DNA of 12,911 bases from JAJKIP01 sp040509055 (GTDB lineage Bacteria; Bacteroidota; Bacteroidia; Chitinophagales; Chitinophagaceae), in contig JBEVLT010000423.1 in the NCBI GenBank assembly GCA_040509055.1, positions 1 to 12,911 on the forward strand. Reading direction: 5' to 3'. The notes below the pieces were generated by a model, which did no database searches, had not been told where the DNA came from, and saw nothing but the letters and a program-made list of their open reading frames with translations. Positions 8,285 through 12,911 of this stretch are shown here, piece after piece. A program made the translations under genes and the position numbers. How positions within the stretch are numbered: the first letter of the stretch is position 1; each line of letters opens with the position of its first letter.

Positions 8285-8923
8285 TTATTCCACGAACCGG
8301 TAGCTGGCATGGGTATCGTAATCGATGCCGTGCTTCTTTTTCAGCTCCTTTATATAGGCATGCGTCTTCCTGTTGTGCGGGCTGGCTACTCCTTCATCCT
8401 TTCCCACTACTTCAAACGTGTGCAGCAGGGTTTCTTCCAGGCAGCTGCCGATGCTCATGCCTTTGTAGGCCGCCAGGTCTGCGAGCAGGGCAGCCAACCG
8501 CTTCTCCATGCGCACCGGCACATCCACCCGTTGTACAGGGAGCGGCGGCACGCTGAGCTGGATATAGTGACCAAAGGACAACCGGTTGCCCCAGGGATCT
8601 TTCACCGCGTAGTCACGAAGCTCATACAGCTGGTCGGCAAGCCCGGACACCACGTCTACCCCGTTGGCCTGGTGAAAAGCATTGAGCTCATCAGCATCCC
8701 CGACCACGAAATACACGTCATTCCCGTTCGGCTCGCCTTTGTACAGGTGAATGGATACGTTGCCGAAATTCATACCTGCCATTTCCGGCGGGTCGCCCCA
8801 GACAAAGCCGGCGGAAAAGCCAAGCTTGCGGGTATAAAACTCAATAGCGGCAGGTATATCGCTCACGATGAGCAACGGAAATTGCCGTTCGCAATGAATG
8901 TCAGGAGCAGCGATAGCAGCCAT
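8285..8923 (-). CDS. Glyoxalase/bleomycin-resistance (VOC) protein with a C-terminal helical extension
   Basis: This 212-residue protein starts at ATG 8923. Residues about 12-122 form a VOC domain: FPLLIVSDIPAAIEFYTRKL, a paired motif around GNVSIHLYKGE, and DPWGNRLSFGHY (109-120), typical of the glyoxalase/dioxygenase/bleomycin-resistance fold. VOC proteins bind metal or small molecules; the substrate here is unknown. Residues 131-172 (VDVPVRMEKRLAALLADLAA and on) resemble a ribbon-helix-helix unit, one beta strand followed by two helices. The tail 182-212 is a basic helix plus a polar end (GIDYDTHASYRFVE). A plain VOC protein is about 120-130 residues, so the extra 80 residues are a real addition. 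It stands alone between tRNA-Val(GAC) and a divergent gene. Confidence 0.82.
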   Translation of the reverse strand: MAAIAAPDIHCERQFPLLIVSDIPAAIEFYTRKLGFSAGFVWGDPPEMAGMNFGNVSIHLYKGEPNGNDVYFVVGDADELNAFHQANGVDVVSGLADQLYELRDYAVKDPWGNRLSFGHYIQLSVPPLPVQRVDVPVRMEKRLAALLADLAAYKGMSIGSCLEETLLHTFEVVGKDEGVASPHNRKTHAYIKELKKKHGIDYDTHASYRFVE

Positions 8924-9173
8924 ACTATTCCTTTTTTTAAAGATAGGTAAAACCCCGCCGGGGCGCCGGAGGCTTTACGTCTCCTGCAGGTTTAGCGGGG
9001 CAGTGAGCCTGCCTGCAGGGCCAACCCGGATGGATCCAGGCCGGCAGCAATTGGGTAATGGCGGCGTATCTTTGCTGGCGGAACCACTTCACGGCTCCGC
9101 CGGTGAAGCGTCGTTTTCCAGGCAAGACGACCGGACGCAACTTTATTCCCCGCAATCCGTCTTTATTACAACG
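8924..9173. promoter_or_regulatory. GC-rich divergent intergenic region with promoters and hairpins
   Basis: This 250-nt stretch without a gene lies between the divergent VOC and MIase-like genes. A minus-strand TATCTTTA (8938-8945) is a near -7 box for the VOC gene. A plus-strand TATCTTTG (9067-9074) fits TAnnTTTG for the downstream gene, though the nearest TTG (9051) is too close for a standard -33. Between them are CCCCGC/GCGGGG (8953-8958 with 8995-9000) enclosing the hairpin GGAGGC/GTCTCC (8968-8984), and two copies of the 8-bp palindrome CCTGCAGG (8983-8990 and 9012-9019). Confidence 0.45.
9087..9131 (+). promoter_or_regulatory. Possible structured 5' leader with two hairpins
   Basis: Downstream of the plus-strand -7 box at 9067-9074, CTTCAC-GGC pairs with GCC-GTGAAG (9087-9108, three-base loop, one bulged G), and GTCGT pairs with ACGAC (9110-9131). 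If transcription starts near 9080, both hairpins lie in a leader of about 94 nt before ATG 9174. They match no riboswitch I recognise. Confidence 0.3.
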
Positions 9174-9464
9174 ATGAAAAAATACCAGGTCACCATACAA
9201 TTTGAAATGAGCGACGGGTTCATGGAACTGGTGCCGCCGCACCGCACCTATATCAACTACCTGATCAATAAGGATATCGTGGACCAGTATGCCGTAAGCA
9301 TGGAAACACAGCGGGCATGGATCACGCTGAATGCGGAGAATAAAACGGAAGTGGAAAAAGTGTTGCAGAAATCGCCCCTCTATCCATTCTGGACCTGCGA
9401 GATCGACGAGCTGTTCGTTGTGGACGGGCAGCATTTCCGGCTGCCGGCCGTTCAGCCCAACTGA
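9174..9464 (+). CDS. Muconolactone-isomerase-like / YciI-like small protein
   Basis: This 96-residue protein is read from ATG 9174. The frame is open further upstream to 8898, but that part is GC-rich intergenic sequence with no protein-like character and carries the promoter-like TATCTTTG, so the ATG before KKYQVTIQFEM is chosen. The predicted pattern beta-alpha-beta-beta-alpha-beta (ferredoxin-like), the length, and the segment KVLQKSPLYPFWTCEIDEL resemble the muconolactone delta-isomerase family, where LPLFPY-type motifs occur at the same place. True isomerase activity is not implied: no aromatic catabolism genes are nearby, and many such proteins have no known role. It lies divergent from the VOC gene and meets tag tail to tail with no intervening base. 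Confidence 0.75.
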   Translation: MKKYQVTIQFEMSDGFMELVPPHRTYINYLINKDIVDQYAVSMETQRAWITLNAENKTEVEKVLQKSPLYPFWTCEIDELFVVDGQHFRLPAVQPN

Positions 9465-10013
9465 TCATTTCCGCATCCACATTGGCTTTTGACGGGCCAC
9501 TTTTTTAAAGACAGGGCAGCTGCCGCTGTGTGCGCCGGGCAGGTAGCCGGTGCTCATCAGGAATTCATTCACGATCTCGCCGCCGGTAAACCGAAAGGTT
9601 TTTTTGAACAGCTTTACCCATTCTTCCTTCGTTTTTGGATGATGCTGGTCCAGCCAGTTTTTGAACGAGCCGTGCTCTTTCTGAATGGCTTTTATCGCCT
9701 GCGCATTGCTTACCGCGGCCTCTATCTTCAGCCGGTTACGGATAATGCCCGCATCCTGCATCAGCTTTTCTTTCTTTTTCTCCGTATACCGCGCCACTTT
9801 GCCGATGTCGAAATTATCGTAAGCCCTGAAAAAGTTTTCCTTTTTATTCAGGATGGTCGTCCAGCTCAGTCCTGCCTGGTTGATCTCCAGTACCAGCCGG
9901 GCAAACAGCTCATCGTCGCTGTGCAGCGGGAAACCGTATTCCTGGTCGTGGTAGTGCCGGTGAACGGTGTCTTTGCCGGCATTTTGAACGTAGTCGCAGT
10001 AGGTGGATGACAT
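9465..10013 (-). CDS. tag: DNA-3-methyladenine glycosylase I
   Basis: This 182-residue protein excises 3-methyladenine from alkylated DNA, the first step of base excision repair, in the cytoplasm. Family marks are all present: C6 and H22 in the N-terminal YHDQEYG context, and H162 and C166 in the C-terminal HSGSCPVF. Together these give the four zinc ligands of Tag (Cys4, His17, His175, Cys179 in E. coli) with the same four-residue spacing at the C-terminus. E43 in LEINQAGLSW corresponds to the recognition glutamate Glu38. The ATG at 10013 places C6 where expected. The start lies only 36 nt from the tRNA-Val(UAC) 3' end, and that gap is filled by a terminator hairpin, so its own promoter is not evident (see findings). 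The stop codon abuts that of the convergent gene. Confidence 0.94.
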   Translation of the reverse strand: MSSTYCDYVQNAGKDTVHRHYHDQEYGFPLHSDDELFARLVLEINQAGLSWTTILNKKENFFRAYDNFDIGKVARYTEKKKEKLMQDAGIIRNRLKIEAAVSNAQAIKAIQKEHGSFKNWLDQHHPKTKEEWVKLFKKTFRFTGGEIVNEFLMSTGYLPGAHSGSCPVFKKVARQKPMWMRK

Positions 10014-10015
10014 AG

Positions 10016-10048
10016 AAAATAAAAAAGGCCTGTTATATACAGACCTTT
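10016..10048 (-). terminator. Intrinsic terminator after tRNA-Val(UAC), abutting tag
   Basis: On the minus strand AAAGGTCTGT pairs with ACAGGCCTTT (10 bp with one T-G wobble, 5-nt loop; plus-strand arms 10039-10048 and 10024-10033). The run TTTTTTATTTT follows, overlapping the last stem T's. This is a textbook factor-independent terminator starting two bases after the tRNA. The T tract ends just before the tag start codon. Confidence 0.85.
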
Positions 10049-10049
10049 G

Positions 10050-10124
10050 TGGGAGTTGACGGGATCGAACCGCCGACCCTCTGCTTGTAAGGCAGATGCT
10101 CTGAACCAGCTGAGCTAAACTCCC
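10050..10124 (-). tRNA. tRNA-Val(UAC)
   Basis: The minus strand gives a complete cloverleaf: acceptor GGGAGTT/AACTCCC, D arm GCTC...GAGC, anticodon stem TCTGC/GCAGA with loop CTTACAA giving anticodon TAC (plus-strand 10087-10089), and T arm GGCGG-TTCGATC-CCGTC with the usual G-U tolerance. The discriminator is A at 10050 and CCA is not encoded. With tRNA-Val(GAC) 1.9 kb away, both valine isoacceptor classes are covered here. Confidence 0.96.
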
Positions 10125-10137
10125 TTTTTTCGGACGG

Positions 10138-10169
10138 CAAAGATAGGGGTACGCCTATTCACGATCAAA
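10138..10169 (-). promoter_or_regulatory. Promoter of tRNA-Val(UAC)
   Basis: The minus strand carries TTTG (plus 10166-10169), 20 nt, then TATCTTTG (plus 10138-10145). This is a very good fit to the Bacteroidetes primary-sigma promoter (TTTG, about 19 nt, TAnnTTTG). Transcription would start a few bases before the tRNA 5' end at 10124. Confidence 0.75.
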
Positions 10170-10192
10170 TTTTTGCGAATAAATTTTATGGG

Positions 10193-10978
10193 CTATTTTC
10201 TTTCAGCGATCATTTCATTGTTGTGCCGGTAAACAGGATTTCGCTTGACACGCTTGCGGTAGTTGGTAAACAGGCTGTACCAGCGCAGTTTCAGCACACC
10301 AAGAATACCCTCTTTTACAATACCCTTGTTCATCTTTGAAACGCCATAGGTCCTGTCCTGGAAAATGATCGGCACTTCTTTGATCTTAAACCCAAGCTTC
10401 CAGGCGGCAAATTTCATTTCTATCTGGAAGGCATAGCCGGTGAAATGAATTTCCTCCAGGTTGATGGTCTCCAGCACTTCCTTTTTGTAACAAAGAAACC
10501 CGGCCGTCGGGTCCTTAACAGGCATCCAGGTGATCAGCCGCGTGTAAAACGATGCGCCTTTGGATAAAGCAATCCGGTTGCCGGGCCAGTTTACCACGCC
10601 CCCTTCTTTTACGTATCGCGATCCGATGGCTACATCGCCGCCCTCGTAGCGGCAGGCGTTGTACAGGCGCACCAGGTCGGCAGGATTGTGTGAGAAATCG
10701 GCGTCCATTTCGAAAATAAACCGGTACTCATTGGCTATGGCCCACTTGAATCCATGGATATAGGCGGTTCCAAGTCCCAGTTTTCCGCGGCGTTCTTCAA
10801 TGAAAAGGCTGCCCGGAAATTTTGCCTGGAGCTCTTTTACGATCGAGGCGGTACCGTCAGGCGAGCCATCGTCGATCACGAGCACGTGAAACCCTTCGTT
10901 CAGGTTGAAGATGGCATGGAGAATATTGCTGATATTCTCCTTCTCATTATAGGTCGGTATGACGACTAATTTCTCCAC
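10193..10978 (-). CDS. GT2 glycosyltransferase, polyprenol-phosphate mannosyltransferase (Dpm1-like)
   Basis: This 261-residue family 2 transferase probably moves mannose from GDP-mannose to a polyprenyl phosphate at the inner face of the cytoplasmic membrane, feeding glycan or protein glycosylation. Sequence marks: VIPTYNE (6-12), DDGSPDGT (36-43), the metal-binding DAD (92-94) in EMDADFSHNP, then SRYVKEGG and KDPTAGFLCYKK, all typical of Dpm1/Ppm synthases. There is no C-terminal membrane domain, so this is the short soluble form. Start: a GTG at 10978 directly precedes EKLVVIPTYNE; the frame upstream reaches a TAA within about 12 codons and contains no ATG, so GTG is the best choice. It follows the exonuclease by 66 nt on the same strand. 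The exact sugar and acceptor are inference. Confidence 0.88.
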   Translation of the reverse strand: MEKLVVIPTYNEKENISNILHAIFNLNEGFHVLVIDDGSPDGTASIVKELQAKFPGSLFIEERRGKLGLGTAYIHGFKWAIANEYRFIFEMDADFSHNPADLVRLYNACRYEGGDVAIGSRYVKEGGVVNWPGNRIALSKGASFYTRLITWMPVKDPTAGFLCYKKEVLETINLEEIHFTGYAFQIEMKFAAWKLGFKIKEVPIIFQDRTYGVSKMNKGIVKEGILGVLKLRWYSLFTNYRKRVKRNPVYRHNNEMIAERK

Positions 10979-11044
10979 GATTATAAACGGGCGGGGAAGC
11001 GAACGAATTTACAACAATCAGGGTAGAAGCGATGTTAAAAATTG

Positions 11045-11812
11045 TCAGGCCTTCTTCAGCATCGTGCGGGTATATATTTCGGTAAGCTTCTGCTTGGTGT
11101 GCTGGGGAAAATCGCCTTTCATCATCCAATCGTAATACTGCGGTTCCGAGCGCAGTACATCGGCTACCGCCTTACCCTTGTATTTACCGAAATTGAACAC
11201 CTCCACGCCATTGTCCATGATAAAGCGGCGGGCCAGGTCTACGATCACCTCTTCGCCGGTCACTTTCAGAATGGACTCCACCGTAGTGCCCAGCACCGGG
11301 TATTTTTCGATCTGGGCCTCCAGGATTTCATGCGTGGCACTCGCGTCTGCTTCGGCGCTGTGGGCGCCGTCGTGGCATTTATTGCAGTAAAATTTATAGG
11401 CAGCGCTCAATGTACGCTGCTCCATCAGGTGGAAGATCTTTTGCACGTCTACCAGCTTCCTTCCCTTCAGGTCGAAATCGATAGCCACCCGCAGGAACTC
11501 TTCCACCAGCAGGGGTATATCAAAGCGATTGCTGTTGTATCCTGCCAGGTCGCAGCCGTCCAGCATCTGTTTCAGTTCTGCAGCCACCTGCCGGAAGGTT
11601 GGTGCGTCCTTTACCATCTCATCTGTGATGCCATGGATATCCGACGAGGCCCTGGATATCGGCATTTCAGGATTGAGCAATTTTCTTTTCACGCTCCTGG
11701 TGCCGTCCGGAAGTATTTTTACGATGGCTATTTCCACGATCCGGTCGGTACCCAGGTTGATACCGGTAGTTTCCAGGTCAATAAAAGCAAGCGGTTTTGT
11801 GAGCTTCAGCAT
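11045..11812 (-). CDS. DnaQ-like 3'-5' exonuclease with ExoX-like C-terminal domain
   Basis: This 255-residue protein combines an RNase T/DnaQ-type exonuclease domain with a C-terminal module. Catalytic motifs: Exo I D12-x-E14 in FIDLETTG, Exo II N93...D98 in GYNSNRFD, and Exo III H151...D156 in HSAEAD, so the DEDDh metal site is intact. Residues about 203-247 (VFNFGKYKGK, then YYDWMMKGDFP) match the ExoX-like C-terminal domain seen in many Bacteroidota exonucleases. It probably acts in DNA repair or processing; it is not shown to be the replicative epsilon subunit. ATG 11812 is chosen over a TTG at 11872, because a promoter-like TACCTTTG lies between them and residues before MLKLTKP are not domain-like. 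CxxC-H at 143-147 is a minor oddity. Confidence 0.88.
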   Translation of the reverse strand: MLKLTKPLAFIDLETTGINLGTDRIVEIAIVKILPDGTRSVKRKLLNPEMPISRASSDIHGITDEMVKDAPTFRQVAAELKQMLDGCDLAGYNSNRFDIPLLVEEFLRVAIDFDLKGRKLVDVQKIFHLMEQRTLSAAYKFYCNKCHDGAHSAEADASATHEILEAQIEKYPVLGTTVESILKVTGEEVIVDLARRFIMDNGVEVFNFGKYKGKAVADVLRSEPQYYDWMMKGDFPQHTKQKLTEIYTRTMLKKA

Positions 11813-11839
11813 CAGTAATATCTCTTTGTAATTCAGCGG

Positions 11840-11873
11840 CAAAGGTAACAGTTTGTCCGGTTCTGCCGGCAAA
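11840..11873 (-). promoter_or_regulatory. Putative promoter of the exonuclease gene
   Basis: The minus strand has TTTG (plus 11870-11873) and TACCTTTG (plus 11840-11847) separated by 22 nt, slightly long for the Bacteroidetes consensus. It lies 28 nt upstream of ATG 11812, which supports that start. Confidence 0.45.
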
Positions 11874-11908
11874 CAAAATTTGGCCGGCCGGGCAGCCGGT
11901 GAGGGTCC

Positions 11909-11922
11909 CCGCCATATGGCGG
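11909..11922. promoter_or_regulatory. 14-bp perfect palindrome upstream of the small lipoprotein
   Basis: CCGCCATATGGCGG is self-complementary over all 14 bases and lies eight bases before a TATATTTG -7 box, covering the place where a -33 element would sit. It could be a binding site for a dimeric regulator. The region is otherwise GC-rich and has no TTTG -33 element. Confidence 0.35.
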
Positions 11923-11930
11923 CGATGAAC

Positions 11931-11938
11931 TATATTTG
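11931..11938 (+). promoter_or_regulatory. -7 box for the small lipoprotein gene
   Basis: TATATTTG matches TAnnTTTG exactly and lies 52 nt upstream of ATG 11991. No TTTG is found 17-23 nt further upstream; the 14-bp palindrome occupies that position. Confidence 0.5.
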
Positions 11939-11990
11939 CATCAGAAAACCCGGCGGCGGAGCCGTTTACCGGAAAAATAAACTTATCGGT

Positions 11991-12116
11991 ATGAAGAACA
12001 AATTAGTAGCCCTTGTCATGCTCCTTGTGTTGTCTGTGCTGGCGACCTCCTGCTATTCATCCAGGAAAACCGGCTGTCCCGGTGTTCAGAACGCCAATTC
12101 AAGGTTCAAGGGATAA
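11991..12116 (+). CDS. Small lipoprotein, 41 residues
   Basis: ATG 11991 opens a type II signal peptide (MKNKLVALVMLLVLSVLATS) ending in the lipobox LATSC (17-21). This predicts a lipidated mature peptide of only 21 residues (CYSSRKTGCPGVQNANSRFK plus G). The frame is open upstream, but that sequence holds the promoter-like TATATTTG and is not protein-like. The mature part has a second cysteine (C29) and a basic, polar tail; I recognise no named family. Its role is unknown. It is convergent with the response regulator gene, with three bases between stops. Confidence 0.7.
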   Translation: MKNKLVALVMLLVLSVLATSCYSSRKTGCPGVQNANSRFKG

Positions 12117-12119
12117 GCA

Positions 12120-12755
12120 TCAGATACCTTTGGCGTTGATGAAATTGACCAGTGCGGCGGTATTCTTCAGCTTCAGCTTTTTCAGGATATTGTACCGGTG
12201 TACTTCCACCGTCTTCAGGGAGATATCGAGTTGCGTAGCAATCTCTTTGGAGGAGAGTCCTTCTTTCAGCAGCTTTACAATATCCAGTTCCCGGCGGGAC
12301 AGTGCGTTCATGTCTCCGTGTTCGGATTCCTCTTCCAGTTCCAGCTGGGCCAGGATGTTCTTCACTTCTTCGCACACATATTTCTTCCCCTTGTTCACTT
12401 CCACAATGGCGGTGATCATTTCTTCTTTCGAAGAGTTCTTGGTCACATATCCCATGGCGCCCAGCTGCAGCATTTTCTTGGCATAGGCCGGCATGGAATG
12501 CATGGATACCGCAATGACCTTTGATTCGGGAGATACTTTACCAATTTCGATGGTAGCGTCAAACCCGTTGACCGGGCTCATGTTCACATCCATCAGGATA
12601 ATCTGGGGTTTTTTCCGACGGGCTATTTCTACTGCCTTATCACCGGAATCCGTTTCACCGATGACAACAAACCGGGGGTCGCTATTGAGAATGAAGGACC
12701 AGGAATCCCGGATAAGCTTGTGATCATCTACGAGTAAAATGGTGATTTTTCCCAT
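12120..12755 (-). CDS. NarL/FixJ-family response regulator (receiver plus LuxR-type HTH)
   Basis: This 211-residue two-component transcription factor has an intact N-terminal receiver: acidic pair D10-D11, phospho-acceptor D56 in ILMDVNM, switch residue S84, and K106 in GYVTKNSS. The LuxR-type helix-turn-helix is at about 150-207 (LSRRELDIVKLLKEGLSSKE, then IATQLDISLKTVEVHR), so it binds DNA when phosphorylated by a histidine kinase. ATG 12755 starts directly at the receiver (GKITILLVDDH). No partner kinase is in the window. The gene's upstream region holds a perfect inverted repeat overlapping the likely -33 box, which may reflect autoregulation or control by another factor. Target genes cannot be read from the sequence. 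Confidence 0.93.
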   Translation of the reverse strand: MGKITILLVDDHKLIRDSWSFILNSDPRFVVIGETDSGDKAVEIARRKKPQIILMDVNMSPVNGFDATIEIGKVSPESKVIAVSMHSMPAYAKKMLQLGAMGYVTKNSSKEEMITAIVEVNKGKKYVCEEVKNILAQLELEEESEHGDMNALSRRELDIVKLLKEGLSSKEIATQLDISLKTVEVHRYNILKKLKLKNTAALVNFINAKGI

Positions 12756-12808
12756 CGGATCAAGAAGCTAGTCTGAGTTGAGATAAACTTTTACGATAAA
12801 TCTCTATG

Positions 12809-12839
12809 CAAATGAACTCAATAAAGTCATTTTACCAAA
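12809..12839 (-). promoter_or_regulatory. Putative promoter of the response regulator gene
   Basis: The minus strand shows TTTG (plus 12836-12839), exactly 19 nt, then TTCATTTG (plus 12809-12816). Spacing is ideal, but the -7 box departs from TAnnTTTG at two positions. A start near 12802 would give a leader of about 47 nt. Confidence 0.4.
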
Positions 12840-12863
12840 AAATAGTTTACTTATTTGGTAAAA
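12830..12863. repeat. 10-bp perfect inverted repeat upstream of the response regulator
   Basis: TTTTACCAAA (12830-12839) and TTTGGTAAAA (12854-12863) are exact reverse complements around a 14-nt AT-rich centre. The left arm contains the candidate -33 TTTG of the response regulator promoter. GTTTAC (12845-12850) and GTAAAC (12871-12876) form a second, overlapping inverted pair. It may be an operator or a hairpin. Confidence 0.6.
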
Positions 12864-12911
12864 ACAAGAGTAAACCCCTATCTCATAGACTGTTATGAAA
12901 TTATCGCCGGT

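Noticed and set aside
8924..9173. N-terminal extension of the MIase-like protein back to 8898
   Set aside because: The extra residues overlap the VOC start region and promoter-like sequence, are proline/arginine-rich filler, and the family is normally about 90-100 residues long.
11042..11818. 258-codon plus-strand open frame antisense to the exonuclease
   Set aside because: It mirrors the complete exonuclease gene, which has intact DEDDh motifs; the antisense product shows no family features.
1..12911. CRISPR array, insertion sequence, integrase or phage genes
   Set aside because: No regularly spaced short repeats, transposase motifs, attachment duplications next to the tRNA genes, or phage-type products were seen on either strand.

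Overview
The window looks like a chromosomal segment of a Bacteroidota member, most plausibly a Chitinophagaceae-like bacterium; the rank is inference. Three things support this: a surface protein ending in a type IX secretion (T9SS) type A sorting domain; upstream elements of the Bacteroidetes type (TTTG, about 19-22 nt, then TAnnTTTG) with no clear Shine-Dalgarno sequences; and a gene set common in that phylum (GH127, a Dpm1-type GT2, a DnaQ-like exonuclease with an ExoX-like tail). GC is moderate, roughly 50% by eye.

Layout. Positions 1-4492 (+) hold a very large secreted adhesin cut off by the left edge (beta-helix, four cadherin-like repeats, a choice-of-anchor J domain, T9SS tail). It is followed 46 nt later by a 149-residue protein built of three internal repeats that looks like half of a beta-propeller. 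From 4673 to 11812 nearly everything is on the minus strand: an MAO-like flavin amine oxidase, a secreted GH127 beta-L-arabinofuranosidase, tRNA-Val(GAC), a glyoxalase/VOC protein with an unusual C-terminal extension, the tag glycosylase, tRNA-Val(UAC), a polyprenol-phosphate mannosyltransferase-type GT2 and a DnaQ-like exonuclease. A 96-residue muconolactone-isomerase-like protein (9174-9464, +) is the exception. At the right end a 41-residue lipoprotein (+) converges on a NarL/FixJ-type response regulator (-), whose upstream region carries a 10-bp perfect inverted repeat.

How the genes relate. The first two genes are probably one surface or carbohydrate-binding unit. GH127 and the amine oxidase are 63 nt apart and probably co-transcribed. 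The remaining genes look like ordinary housekeeping loci, with the two tRNA-Val genes set among them. No mobile element, CRISPR array, phage gene or obvious defence system is visible. The best candidates for something undescribed are the three-repeat mini-propeller behind the adhesin, a possible 52-codon gene at 4513-4671, the tRNA terminator that fills the entire leader of tag, and a structured leader in the 8924-9173 divergent region.
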